Shown: piece after piece, positions 44,998 through 56,168 of the stretch | How positions within the stretch are numbered: the stretch's first letter is position 1 | Layout: every line of letters begins with the position of its first letter | Origin: Penicillium oxalicum | Lineage: Eukaryota > Ascomycota > Eurotiomycetes > Eurotiales > Aspergillaceae | Direction: 5' to 3' | Assembly: GCF_001723175.1 (NCBI RefSeq) | Contig: NC_064651.1 | Span: 2,294,001-2,358,000 of the forward strand | DNA length: 64,000 nt | Program-made: the position numbers and the translations under genes | The notes under the pieces: generated by a model | Databases searched by the model: none | Seen by the model: only the letters and a program-made list of their open reading frames with translations | Told to the model about the DNA's origin: nothing

Positions 44998-46213
44998 TTA
45001 TACATCATTAGAAACGGCATCAGCAACAAGCTTTACGTCGTACTCGAGCTCTAGACTCGCGTGAGGGTCATTTTTGAGAGGAACAAAGTCCACAATCAAC
45101 GAGTCCTTGACCGCAAATACAGAGTCATTGTCCAGATATTTGTCTTGGCGATCAAATATTTGCGTGGTCAAGGGGCGGTAGCCTTCCTTTGTAGCCTATC
45201 AATCAATATTAGTCTCTCTGAACAAAGTTGACCACGATAAAAGGATGGTAATGGGCGCAAGAACTCACAAGGATATGAATATGAGCTGGACGGAATGGAT
45301 GACGATCCATCAAAGTCAACAACTTGCCACTGGGCCCTGATGCAAGGACGTTGAAATTAGCCACGTCTCTCTCTCGAGAATAGGTTGTGTTGTCGCCGCA
45401 TATCAACATGAAAAAGAACCATACCGTCGTTCGGAATAGGATACGGCGTGGGCCGTAAACAATAAAAGTAATAGCGACCTTCCTCGTCCGTCTTGAATTT
45501 ACCACGCAGGTTATGCTCAGCTTGTTCGGGATCTTGCTGCTCATAAAGCCCATTCGTCGAAGCCTGCCAGACTTCCACATCAGCGCCGGCAAGTGGCTTC
45601 TTTGTCCTGAAATCAATGACGTGGCCATGCATAAAGACCATCTCTCCGCCCCCTTTAGGCTTGGTGAGGACGATGTCGGTGCCATTTGGACGATAGGGAG
45701 TATCGGCACGGAAGAATGGGCCGAGAATGGCCGTCGCGGTAGGCGCATCTTTGGCTTCTCCGGCGAGAGTGAAAGTGATTTCATCGACCAATCTGCCCGG
45801 ACGCTCCGTGTTAGTGGGCTATGCTGAAGCTTCCTCGTTTAAATTGTAGCTTTCCATTTTTTGGGATTTCTTGCAGCTCAGTCGCAGTAGTGGAAGGCCG
45901 AGGGCTGATGAGGTAGGAACTGGGTAAGGACTGGGCAGTAGTTTCAAAGTCGAGAGATCACCTACGATTCTAATCCGAGCACGTCACACACGAGTTGGCC
46001 CTCATTTCGCTTATCATCGCTCATCTGACCAGCCCAGTTGAGTAGCTTTACGCCCGCCATCCACTCGTCGACCGTGAGTTCGTTTTCCCGCGCAAAGTCA
46101 TGAACGTGGCGGATGAGACTCCCCATCACCTGTCGAATCCGTGGAGAGGTATTCGGTCCCATGGCATTGATGACATTTTCGGTGAATCTGGGATCGAATC
46201 GAGGGGTCGTCAT
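44998..46213 (-). CDS. Intradiol ring-cleavage dioxygenase (catechol/hydroxyquinol 1,2-type)
   Basis: Non-haem Fe(III) enzyme that cleaves catechol or hydroxyquinol between the two hydroxyls. Exons read leftward: 46213-45966, 45792-45425, 45336-45269 and 45195-44998, giving 293 residues. An N-terminal helical domain (residues about 1-90, [20 protein letters not shown]) precedes the catalytic beta-sandwich: [55 protein letters not shown] and [11 protein letters not shown]. Expected iron ligands are all present: Tyr166, Tyr200, His224 and His226. The end [19 protein letters not shown] also fits the family. The N-terminal dimerisation domain and length point to the 1,2-dioxygenases rather than the protocatechuate 3,4 type. 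Choice between catechol and hydroxyquinol is not settled by what I can see. Confidence 0.93.
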
Positions 46214-46997
46214 TTTGGATCACCAGTATATCGTCAGTGTCCTTGTGAGTGAACAGCGTGAAATCGAGGGAATGGGACTGAAACTAAGTTGCGAGAGGCG
46301 ATACTGTGGGGGACCAGCGATATTTGTACACCAGTATAGACACTTTAAAAATTTTTTGAAACCGTTGGGTTGATATTGGTATCTTATAGTAATCTCCGAT
46401 CAGTCGATCGCTTGGTCCAGTTGACTAGTCCTGGCGGCTGTCGTCGGTAACTCGTATCATCTGATGAATCCTGGGCTCCTTGACTGGCAAACAGATGATT
46501 ATAAATGGATGTTCACCATGGCATCGAAGCTTATCTAAAAGCCAACCCCGCAAACACCACCATCGACGCGGCGTCGCCAACAAGATGACCGGGCGAAGAT
46601 CAGACGGAGAGGAAGGTCCCCGCGGAAGTGAACTACACGGGGGTCGGATGTGGGATGGTCGGATACGGAATCGGGTCGGCTTGTTGATTCAATCCGGTCA
46701 TGAGATGATGTCGCAAGAGGTGGTCTACATATCCAATTTATGTTCTCGACTACATCGCAACACCAAACTCTGATTTGGAATCCAGACCCCATGTCTGTCA
46801 GAAGCTCCTGCGAGGTGAATCCTGGACGCCTGTCCAGTAGTAGCCTCTAGTATTCATATCAGTCCGTTGTGGTCTTGTCGCCATCTACCGTGGACTCTTT
46901 GTCTAACATTACATATGAAAAAGGTGAAGTTCGGGGTGAAATGCAATCCTTCGTTTAGAAATTTCCCAGTGGTCTTATTCTCGGGACAAATGGAAGA
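46214..46997. other. Spacer dioxygenase promoter / TPT1 3' end
   Basis: 784 bases; the left part should be the promoter of the dioxygenase. No supported gene, RNA or repeat was seen. Confidence 0.5.
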
Positions 46998-48119
46998 TCA
47001 CCGTCGGTTCTTGGGCGTGCCCTTCTTGGTCAAATTCTCTGGGAGCTCCTTGATCACCGTACCGCGCTCCCAGATCTTCCCCAGTCCAGCCTTGCGTTCC
47101 ACAACCACGTCAAAGAAGTCACTCGAGACTACTTTCTCCGGATTGCCCTCGACATCAACCTTCCCACCGGCAACTGGCAAGCCCTCGCTGAGAATGACCC
47201 CATTTTCACTCCGCCAAAACGGACATCCGGCCGCAAGCGCCTTCTTAATATTCAAGTAAATCAACACCTGTGCGTCTCGTCGCATCCCCGAAATCACCTG
47301 GTTCTCCCGCTTGTTACTCGCGCTCTCTTCCCTGGCAGTTTCCGAGGCCGCCAGGACACTCTCGAGAGAAGGGCCTGTCGCAAAGTGAACGTGATGTCTA
47401 CCCATTGCCCGTAATCCACCCGATTGCAGAATCAAGGGCCACGCACCGTGGAAGGTACCATGCACGACCGTCTCCGGGAGCTTGGTTTCGTCGGCTATCG
47501 TGAGCGGTTCGAGGAATGATGCCGCATCGACACTTTGAATGGTATGGCCCTGCGTCGCTCGAATCAGGTAGTGTGAGGGATCGGTATCCGTGGAGGCCAG
47601 AGCTTGTTGTGTCGCACTGGCTTGATCTTCATTTGTAGATGGCGCTTGGAGCACTGCCGTAGTCGACTGGTCGCCGCCCGCGGCGACTTCGCCATCTGTC
47701 TGCTCAGTAGACCCGGGGACGGTGGTCGGTGTCGTGGTAGCTGTCGTGGTAGATTCTGTGGGCTGCGAGGAAGGTGCGTGCAGAAGAGCGAAGCGCTTTT
47801 TATCGGAGGAGTCGACCGCGTGCTTGATTTCATCAAAAGTCGCTTTGATTGATTTGAGCTTCCGCCATTGAAGCTGCGGCGGGATTCATTGATTAGCTCG
47901 AGTTGCGCCGAACAGAGGGGGTGAATGTCGAGAAATGAGCGTTTCAAAATGAGGGCTTACCACTTCTGCGACATTTGCATAACCCTGCGCATTCATCTTA
48001 ACACCTTCCTTCTCGGCCGCATGTCGCAAGAGCAAGCTCAGCGCCTTGGACACCTGCACATCGCGAGACTGGCCTTGCCCACGACCACCACCACGGCGAC
48101 CTTTGTCCTGGGGACTCAT
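46998..48119 (-). CDS. tpt1: tRNA 2'-phosphotransferase Tpt1/KptA
   Basis: Last enzyme of fungal tRNA splicing: it moves the splice-junction 2'-phosphate to NAD+, yielding ADP-ribose 1'',2''-cyclic phosphate. Exons 48119-47961 and 47873-46998 give 344 residues; an upstream ATG at 48182 would add 21 residues. The N-lobe reads VQVSKALSLLLRHAAEKEGV, GYANVAEV, WRKLKSIKATFDEIKHAV and DKKRFALL. The catalytic half carries YLIRATQGHTIQ, VVHGTFHGAWPLILQSGGLR, MGRHHVHFATG and QVLIYLNIKKAL. Between the two halves lies a roughly 70-residue Thr/Ser/Gln-rich insert (TESTTTATTTPTTVPGS) absent from the compact bacterial enzymes, and the C-terminus is basic (ENLTKKGTPKNRR). Confidence 0.95.
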
Positions 48120-48867
48120 TGTCTGCACACCCCGGAGCAATCGGCGAAAATTGGGTCGAAAAAGAGAATATGCCACGCGCATTGAATTGCGCAGTCTCCG
48201 CGGACACGCCGCCGATCTCTTAAACAGACGGGCCGAGTGGGGCAGCGTCGTTGATGCGTCAGAGTCGGGATCCTTTTTCGGGCGGCTGCCAACGTAGTAC
48301 AGTGGCGTCGAGTAAAACCAAAAAAACCCCCCTCCAAAGGCAGGTCCAGCCCTAATCTACAAGCTTACAGTCTCACGGAAAAAGCTGTTGAGCAACACAG
48401 TCTGAAGGGTTACGACGAATGAACACCAAAGGAATACGTTGACGTCCTAATCTCGCGACACGTGCGGCAGCCACCCTCGAGGGCCTCCGTGCGGTTCACA
48501 TACGCGGGAGTGGGAGGCCTGCTCCCGAGAGGCCATGGGCATTCAAAGGCTCTAAACTGGAGATACGTGTATGGATGAAAGAATCGCTGCTCCAATGAGG
48601 GCTTCTTGGTTTTCAAAAGGCTCTTGACTACTGTGCCCTCCTTAAGTTGGAGCTTGAAAAGGAACGAGGGCCCGGGGTCGGGGGGGGGGGGATTCTGCAA
48701 TATTGGTATGAAGAATACATCCATGACATGGAAACTAATGGGGGGGGTATTGTGAAGCATGATATATAAAAGGGTACCAAGAAAGCCAGGACACCTAAGC
48801 GCAAGTCGAGACGGTGGCGGGATGCTCAGCTGTCTGGCACCTGAGAAAGAAACCCGGACGAAATGGT
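48120..48867. other. Spacer TPT1 promoter / SEA4 3' end
   Basis: 748 bases. It contains twelve consecutive G at 48680-48691 within the 3' flank of SEA4. The 177-codon minus frame at 48410-48943 overlaps the SEA4 end and is not called. Confidence 0.5.
48680..48691. repeat. Poly(G) tract, 12 G
   Basis: Twelve consecutive G on the plus strand, about 180 bases beyond the SEA4 stop codon. Confidence 0.9.
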
Positions 48868-51800
48868 CTAGGGCGAAGGTGACTTCCGAAGGCACATGCA
48901 GGTGCAGTCGGGCACCGGACATAGTCTGTGCTCCGCAAACCATTCATCGGCATGATGCGCGTGGAATCCATGGTTGCAGTTGGTGCAAAAAGCCACGAAC
49001 CGTTTCAAGATGGAGGGAGTATTGCTGTGTTCAGATTCAGCTTCAGTCGCAGCTCCACCTTTGGACATCGGGTCGGTAGTGCCGAGCCATTGGTCACAGA
49101 CGCCGCAACGAGGCAAATGCCGCCCACATCGGGGACAAACGGTTCCGGACATGGTGGCAGATCCAAGTGGATGGCCAACAGTCGGATGGACCGTCTCCAC
49201 GGTGGCGGAAGGAGAAATCTGAGAGGAGGCATCGTGTTGGGTGACGGGACGCGTGCAGTAGTTGCAAATCAAGCTGATCTGCTGAGGCGGAGGTGTCAGG
49301 AGTTTACGCCCATCGGCTGAGACGGCGAGCTGGCGCGAAGCAACATCAAATCTTGCGCGGTCAAACTGCATTTTCCAAGAATTCATCTGGTACCGGTATC
49401 CTTCACGCCAGGATTCAAAATGCGCAACCAGAGAGGGATGGTTCATAATCCGCGGAACTGTGTAGCTCATGGCGAGAACGGGAGTTTGCACATCACTGAA
49501 TTTTTCAATATAGGATTGAAACAAGCCCATAGCAAGATGCCCTAGCCCTGTCAGCATCACACCCTCGACGTCTCCTTGTCGGACGGCTTCGGCGGTGGTC
49601 TTGCTCAAGTACTCAGTCAACTCGTCATCTGGAAGCCATCTGAGAGCGACTTCAACGCGGTATTTCAAAGGAAGGGTAGTCTCCGCAATGACGGAATGCC
49701 AATCTCCTTTGCTCACGAGCGCAAGCACTGCTCGCGCGTAAGGATCTGTCAGCTGCTTAGAGATGTCGGCACACGTTTCCTCCCAGTCAACACTAGAGTC
49801 GCCCTTTGCCGCGCCAGCGATAGCCATGGCGAGGAGCTTATGAGCCTGCGTTGGATCATTGTTCCGAAGAGCCAGGTAGGCCAGCTTGGCCTCGTCCTGG
49901 AACACTGCGAGGGCTGCAGCCTTCGAATGCTGATTGTCGGCGGAAAGATCTTTGACTTCCGCTTCCAGTTCCTTGTATGACGGTATCGCACCACAGATGT
50001 GAAGACAGAGGGTTCTAAGCTCGGGGTACTCCGTCTCACACTTTTTGCTGTCCGGCAGATTCATTCGCTGGACTAGCTGGGCAATCGTTTCAGTGACCGC
50101 CGCAGGGCTGTCAAAATTGCCCCCAACGTTGCGTCGTTCAAAGTCATGACCTGAAGCAGCTGTTAGTGTGGAAAATCTTGAGGAAATTCGATGAGGATTT
50201 ACGCACCAAAGTCGCTCGTCCAGACCTCGGCGATACCGACAAAGCTCAAATCCAAGCCGTTTATAACCAAGCTCGATCCAGAAGATTGAGTCCTCGCACC
50301 TATGGCTCTTGTTAGATTTCGATTCAATGGGAACAATGTATGGTTTCGACATGACTCACGTTCAATCCACTCCCAGAGGCCCTGGAGAGCGGGATCGTCC
50401 GATACAATTGACCGGTTCAGGGCCTCGTCCAGCATGTACCCTTCTCTGCATCGAGCTCGAGAGACGGTTGATAGAGTCAACGCCTCTTGTGCAGAAAGAA
50501 GAGCAGTGGGACCCAAGAGCGAAAGCCCCTGCTCTCTCAATTCTCGACTTGATAAGGGCTCGGTCCTGGCAGCACGAGACCCCGATGTCTTGTCCTGGTT
50601 GGCTGATGTATCATGTAGACTGACACCCAAGCGAGCTCGAATATCGTCAATAAGATCTGAAATGGGCTTGTTCTCATCTTCAGACAGTGGATAGATGGCC
50701 TTGAAGTCTCTATCGCCGGTAGGCACACCGCATACCAGGACACCTTGCGAAGACATGCTCATCGGGGCAGACGGTGGACGAACAGTCACAATCTGTGCCT
50801 GTCCATGGCCATCGAGAGCGATCGCACTGGGTTGACTGGACAGACTTAGATTCAGAAAGTCGAACGCTACCATGCGATCTTTTTCCTTGCCTCCTCGGGT
50901 CGGATGATCGAAAGGATGGCGCACATCTTGCTCACGTCTCAAGAACACCGACTCTGCATAATTTTTGAAAGATCCTTGTCCAAACGTCTCGTCAATGGAA
51001 GCGCGGTACTCTTCAGTCTGATAGTCCTTGGCAATGGCGAAGCCCCTGAAATGACCAGTGCTGGAGAGCGCTCCGAGATAGCCGCGGTTGGTCTTGGAAA
51101 AGCGCAAGCTCCAAGTTGAAGCTTGAGCAGCGAACACGTTGTTGATCTGCAAGGCGGCCACAGATTGACCAGACTCCAGGTTGTTGGATGAAGAGCCGAC
51201 GGAAGGTAATGTTAAACGAGCTCCCACACGCCGATCCCAAACGCAGATGGTGCTCTCATTGTAAGGCTGACACGACGCAATGTAGTTCTCATCTAGCCAG
51301 TCAATGGCCAAGTTGTGAACACAGCGTGTCTGGAACTGTAAGGAAGGACCACCGGGACTGTCTGCAGGCGACAAAGCAATTGTCAGTAAATGTCCCAAAG
51401 ATCCCACACTACCCTGCGTAGCAAACGTACCCCTCAGATCGTAGATGCGTAGAAATTGCCCTTTCACACCAGCAACCAGCGTATCAGGCTGATCTCTAAA
51501 GAACTTGATACTTGTGATGGGCTCGGAACTAGCCAGCTTTCTCAATGGCTCAGGAAACCCTTTGCTACCACCCGCCGGGCCAAGTCGTTGGTTGACGTCC
51601 CAGATATTTAGGCAGAAGTCATTTCGGATACGATCAAGGCCAGACGCAACAAGGCCGTGTGTGCTTAGCGCAACTGCATTGCAATACCGCTGATTCCGTA
51701 CCGGGAACGAGACTGCTTCCTTAACGCTCGCGTCGAGTCGCAGGATGGTGGCTCCTCCGGACGACTGGCCTACGGCGATAAGGCTTTCGTTGGAAGACGA

Positions 51801-51986
51801 CCAGTCAAAGGCCCGAAAAGTGGGAATGTCGTCTAGTGTATTTATGACCTCATGCTGGATTGGTTTATTGGGTGTGACATTTCCTGTTACTTTGCACAGG
51901 CGAAATGCTCTGCCAGATACATCAACAGAGAGAAAGCGCTGCTCAAGATCGTTGGAGTTTGGAGACCAGCGAATTGCAGACTCCAT
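48868..51986 (-). CDS. sea4: SEA complex subunit Sea4 / Mio homologue
   Basis: WD-repeat subunit of the SEACAT/GATOR2 complex on the vacuole, which supports TORC1 activity in response to amino acids. Exons read leftward: 51986-51431, 51361-50360, 50299-50207 and 50150-48868, giving 977 residues. The N-terminal third is a beta-propeller (DIPTFRAFDWSSSNESLIAV, LNIWDVNQRLG, CVHNLAIDWLDENYIASC, TICVWDRRVG). A helical solenoid follows (KLAYLALRNNDPTQAHKLLA, KGDWHSVIAETTLPLKYRVE). The end is a zinc-ribbon/RING-like cluster: CNYC, CPRCGRHLPRCGVC, FCTNC, HGFHAHHADEWF and CPVPDCTCMC, characteristic of Mio. The first intron (51362-51430) is 69 nt and stop-free, a multiple of three; it has a strong GTACGT donor, TACTGAC branch and CTGCAG acceptor, so it was spliced out. 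Confidence 0.92.
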
Positions 51987-52266
51987 GGTGGCTATCGGCA
52001 CCTCATGGGGCTTCGGAAGCTGTGTTCGAGGCCACAGCCTCGTAGAAGAAAGCAAAAGCAGCCAATTCTGATTTTGGCTTGGGAAGCTTGGTGGACAGGA
52101 CGAGGAACGCGGCAACGTCAATGCTATCGGCCGGCCGCCTATTGGTTGTGCCGATCCGGGGTCGGCCCGATGATGCGCCGACCGCATTTCCTTCTCTTTT
52201 TTTTTGGGCGGAATTAAGCAATCAACTAAAGATACCACAGATTTCCACTTTACGCTTCGCACAATC
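51987..52266. promoter_or_regulatory. Divergent promoter SEA4 / EFG1
   Basis: Only 280 bases separate the two start codons, so both promoters overlap here. An ATTGG (CCAAT box in reverse) lies at 52141-52145. A T-run sits at 52197-52205 close to the EFG1 leader. Confidence 0.6.
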
Positions 52267-53328
52267 ATGTCGGACGCTCGCCGTGCTCAAAGCTCCAAGC
52301 GCAAGAGCCGCGATGGCTCTACTGATGTTCATCCGCGAAAAAAGCAGCACCGACAGACCGATGCCGTTGCGGAGGATCGCTCGTCCGAAGACTCCGAGAG
52401 TGATATGGATCACCGCGCACCTAAGTCAAAGAAGAGCTCAAAGAGTGATTCTGTTCCCAGAAACGAGAAGGAATATCCCTCAGTAAATGAGCTGAAGAAC
52501 CGTATCCGAGGTGTGAAGCGTCTGCTCAACAAAGACTTGCCTGCAGATGCGCGGATTGTGCAGGAGCGCGCATTAGCTGGCTACGAGCAAGATCTTGCGG
52601 ATGAATTGGCGCGACGAGAGAGATCGAATATGATTAAGAAGTACCACTTTGTGAGATTTTTGGGTGAGTGAAAACAGCAAAGTCGAAATTTGCAAGGCTC
52701 GGGTTGTTGCAGAACACTAACTCTACCTGGGGATGTATCAGATCGCAAGACAGCGACTAAGCAACTCAAGCGCCTTGAGCGTCGTGAGAAGGAGAAGGAC
52801 CTCAACTCAGAACAGAAAGAAAGTCTGGCCCAGAAAATTCATATCGCTCGCGTCAACCTCAACTACACCATTTACTACCCTCTCACGGAGAAATACCTTT
52901 CACTTTATCCCAAATCGCACGAGTCTTCCGCCGAGGGTGACCACAAGCCCGACTCTGGTACCGACTCCAAGGATTCAAGCAAGATCCCCGAAGGCCAGCG
53001 ACCACCAATGTGGGCTATTGTTGAGAAGTGCATGGAAGAGGGCAAGCTGGATGAACTTCGGGAAGGCAAGCTGAACATTGGGCCTGATGGTCAAAAGATT
53101 CAAGCCTCTGCTAAGAAAGTTGTTGTTCCAAGTGATGAAAAGAAGGCCAAAGATAAAAAGCCGACCAAGGAGCCCAAAGCGTCATCCAAGCCTGATTACA
53201 ATCCTCCGGTGGCGGATTTGGAGAAGCTCAACAGAAGACAGCGCCGCAAGGAGTTGCAAAAGGCCCGTGAGCTGGCTGCTCAAAAGGCCGCCGAAGAAGC
53301 CGGTGACGATGGATTTTTCGAAATGTAA
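52267..53328 (+). CDS. efg1: rRNA-processing protein Efg1
   Basis: Nucleolar protein needed for 18S rRNA maturation and small-subunit processome function. Exons 52267-52663 and 52742-53328 give 327 residues. The conserved Efg1 core spans the splice: EYPSVNELKNRIRGVKRLLN, ARIVQERALAGYEQDLADEL, RSNMIKKYHFVRFL-DRKTAT, KQLKRLERREKE, then IHIARVNLNYTIYYPLTEKY and LSLYP. The two tails are charged and disordered, with Lys-rich segments (SKRKSRDGS, DEKKAKDKKPTKEPK) typical of nucleolar proteins. It ends KAAEEAGDDGFFEM, an acidic/aromatic end common to this family. It is transcribed away from SEA4 out of a short shared promoter. Confidence 0.94.
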
Positions 53329-55171
53329 TCTGCATACACGAGCGTGGGATCAGTGGAGTTTTGGTGTCTTACATTCTCTTTACCTCGGACTTGATATCCC
53401 CTTGGAATTCCGAAAAGATTATCTTTTTTATTTGTCGAGCGTGCCGGGTATTCAAGCCGGGGGACAAGCTGTTGCATTCAGTTTCTTTCCAACATGCAAC
53501 GCTGCCACGTGATAGTCGAGTAAATCTTCCTGGTCGCTTCCATTCATCTAACGGAGCAGGGCCTCAAATGAGGACCAAGGAGACGAGTAAAAGCTCAATG
53601 CTGTACACGTTACAGTCACAACCTCCTGCGCATGTCAGAGGTCGTTTTCATTTCCTCCAACTCAAAGAACGATTTTCCTTTGAACGGGAATGGGCGTTTC
53701 GTGAGCGTTCAGCTAATCTCATTTCAACCCACGTGGCGCGCTCGGCGCTTTGAGTGCTTGAGACTTGATCCAGAAGCAATGCAGGACTTGACACCCATGG
53801 CCTTCAGATGGCGCATAGGTGGGCATGCGTAGAGAATACTTATGGCTGCAGAACCGGTCTTTGGAAATTTTCAAATTCTTGGCGCTGAAGGTTATGAAGT
53901 ACTCAAATATCAGCCATATCGAAAAGATCACAATCCCCCCGACCAAATTCTTCTTTATCGTTCCTTGAATGACGAAAGAATCAAATTGATGCGCAGGGCA
54001 TAGCCCGTGAGGGATGTTGGTAGAATAGCTAGGAACTTAAAAAATCCGACAAATATTAGCCATGGAACTACGCAGGCACACGGCTTTACGTGACTCAGGG
54101 TTGCTGAGGATGAATTCCGAATTCCTTGGGCAAATCATGAACTTATATGGCAAGGCGACTGTAAGATTTACAAGTATATATGTCATCGAAGATGGCATCC
54201 TTGACTGCTTTTTAAATCTCCACATAGATTCCTTTTTCTGCAGTCTGAGCACCGTGACAACCTTTGAGGTTCCAATAGAAACGGGGTTCAGGAGAAAGGC
54301 TAAAATTGCACAAGCTATATGGAGGTATCATACACAGCATGATCTGAACGGAAAAATACGGTCGACAATGTTCAATCTCAATAGATAGGTAAATAGCAAA
54401 TATCAGGACTGTAATATGATTGTCGTCTCCCAGAATAGCCTGAAAGCAATTTGTGTCTGTTTTTGGGTACATGGTGCTTGACCTCCTGCTGGCTATTCTA
54501 TTAGGAACCTCCATTTTATTGCACTGTGGCCGGTTGATATCATGGAGGTGAAAGAATACCTATAAGTATAGTTAGTGAGCGACGAGAGTCGCAAATCTCG
54601 AGCGTGAGCAATTCTTGTTAATAGTATGTAGTGGATGGACTCAAAACGAGTTTCAGAGAATGACCCATGATGCTCCAAAGGAGAGTCCAAAAGATGCTTG
54701 TACCTCAAGAGATGGAAGTTTATTAGTTGAGAAAGTGTGCCTAAACGTTGGTATCATCTTTGTATTAACCTAAACGAATTCCAAGGATAGTCGAATCATA
54801 TAAACAAACATGTCTCCTCTTCCACAATACGGTATAGCCCAAGGCCTCTCTCTCATCACTTCAATTTAATTTTCGTTCCTTTCCGTTCCTTCTGGAGTCA
54901 AGAAGGCTGTAGGGAAGCCCGCAAAAGAGGAACCTAATTTGTAAAAGATGAGATAAGGCTAATGACAAGCTTTCAGAAATGTCGTAGACTAGAAGTTTCT
55001 CGCAGAATTTTTCCAGTATTGATCTTTCTTTCTAGGTTCGGATTATGTCGGGACCCTAGGTAATGGAGTGTTCTTGTCGAGAAATTTCAGACAAAAGGGA
55101 CGTCAAAAACGTAAATATTTTAAGAATACCACGGGAAATAATTTAAAGAAAAAATCATTTTTGAAAATACA

Positions 55172-55216
55172 CTCCGTAGTGAAAAGTTATCTCCGTCACA
55201 TCTTAGTTACCTCCGT
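55172..55216. repeat. Three direct CTCCGT repeats
   Basis: CTCCGT occurs at 55172, 55191 and 55211, spaced 19-20 bases. The second and third copies continue with similar sequence (ctccgtcacatctta and ctccgtgttacatctt). Confidence 0.6.
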
Positions 55217-55347
55217 GTTACATCTTGTCAGGTAGTCCTTAACTTATTCTACTGGGGTTCCAGCACAGATTAAGAGAAAGGGTCTGGGATCTGGCCAAAG
55301 ATAGAGGATGGTATAAAATTCCCTCCCTCAGTTTGCCATCACCTTCC

Positions 55348-55406
55348 CGTTACTCTGTGTCGGGGTTATCTAGGACTTACTGAGGCATGTCCGACAAAAA
55401 GTAACG
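55348..55406. repeat. Imperfect inverted repeat 1
   Basis: Arms cgttactctgtgtcgg (55348-55363) and ccgacaaaaagtaacg (55391-55406) pair at 13 of 16 positions around a 27-base loop. Confidence 0.7.
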
Positions 55407-55468
55407 TGGAGGAGACAACAGATGGTTGATCATGCACACAAAGACATACCAAAGTAGAGAACCTCCAC

Positions 55469-55549
55469 CGTTACTTCTCTGTCACCTCTCTCTGACTACA
55501 TGTCGAAATGATATAGAATTCACTAAGGAGTGCTCGACAACAAGTAACG
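55469..55549. repeat. Imperfect inverted repeat 2, related to repeat 1
   Basis: Arms cgttacttctctgtca (55469-55484) and tcgacaacaagtaacg (55534-55549) resemble the arms of the first inverted repeat. Adjacent gtaacgtggagg (55401) and cctccaccgttac (55462) are also inverted to one another with one extra base, so the two elements form a nested palindromic array. Confidence 0.65.
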
Positions 55550-56168
55550 TGAGTTCGACGTGAGATGATTCCCCTCATCTATGTACTGACATTTCCTCTA
55601 ACTGCTCCATCGCGCTTTTCTTTGCTGGCCTTCCCTGTAACAACATGCTCCTCCGGCCTGGCGCGAGGCTGGTTGACTCCAGGGTGTTTTCAAGACTCTC
55701 AAACAAACATTGCACTGCCAAAAAAGTTTGCTCAACACACAACTCTTCAGTCGTGATTGGGTCCCCGTAATCACAATCTACATCAAAAGAGCCACGCCAA
55801 AACACAGTCCGTCTCTTCCTCTTCTCCATCTCAGAGTGATTCGACAGTCTGGGCTCTTCTTCCTACCCACACTCAAGCCTGCGCATCAGTCTTTTCTTGC
55901 TTTCTATGCTACTCAAGACATACAAAGTCTTCAAGTCTCTGACTACTATTTTCTTCGGTATCTTGAGCCTGAAGTCCCTAAAGTACCCTGCAAAACCCGG
56001 GTGAAAGCATCCCCTCATACTCGCAGTCAAGTCTTGTGTCGACGTCGAATTTGCTCGAACAATTACCGGCTTCTACTTCGAGGCTTGATCGAGGCAATCC
56101 CACTTAGGAAACTTCTTCAACACACACATCCCACCGCAGACAACCCCCAATCCGGGTAAAAAAAAGCA

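Larger units (their letters stand above)
53329..56168. other. 2.8 kb AT-richer spacer with repeats
   Basis: From about 53850 to 55560 the sequence is visibly richer in A and T than the rest of the window, with only short frames. Towards its right end it holds direct and inverted repeats (listed separately). From 55600 it becomes C/T-rich, as expected for the leader of the gene at 56169. A decayed, point-mutated transposon is possible, but no transposase or polymerase motif could be read. Confidence 0.5.
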
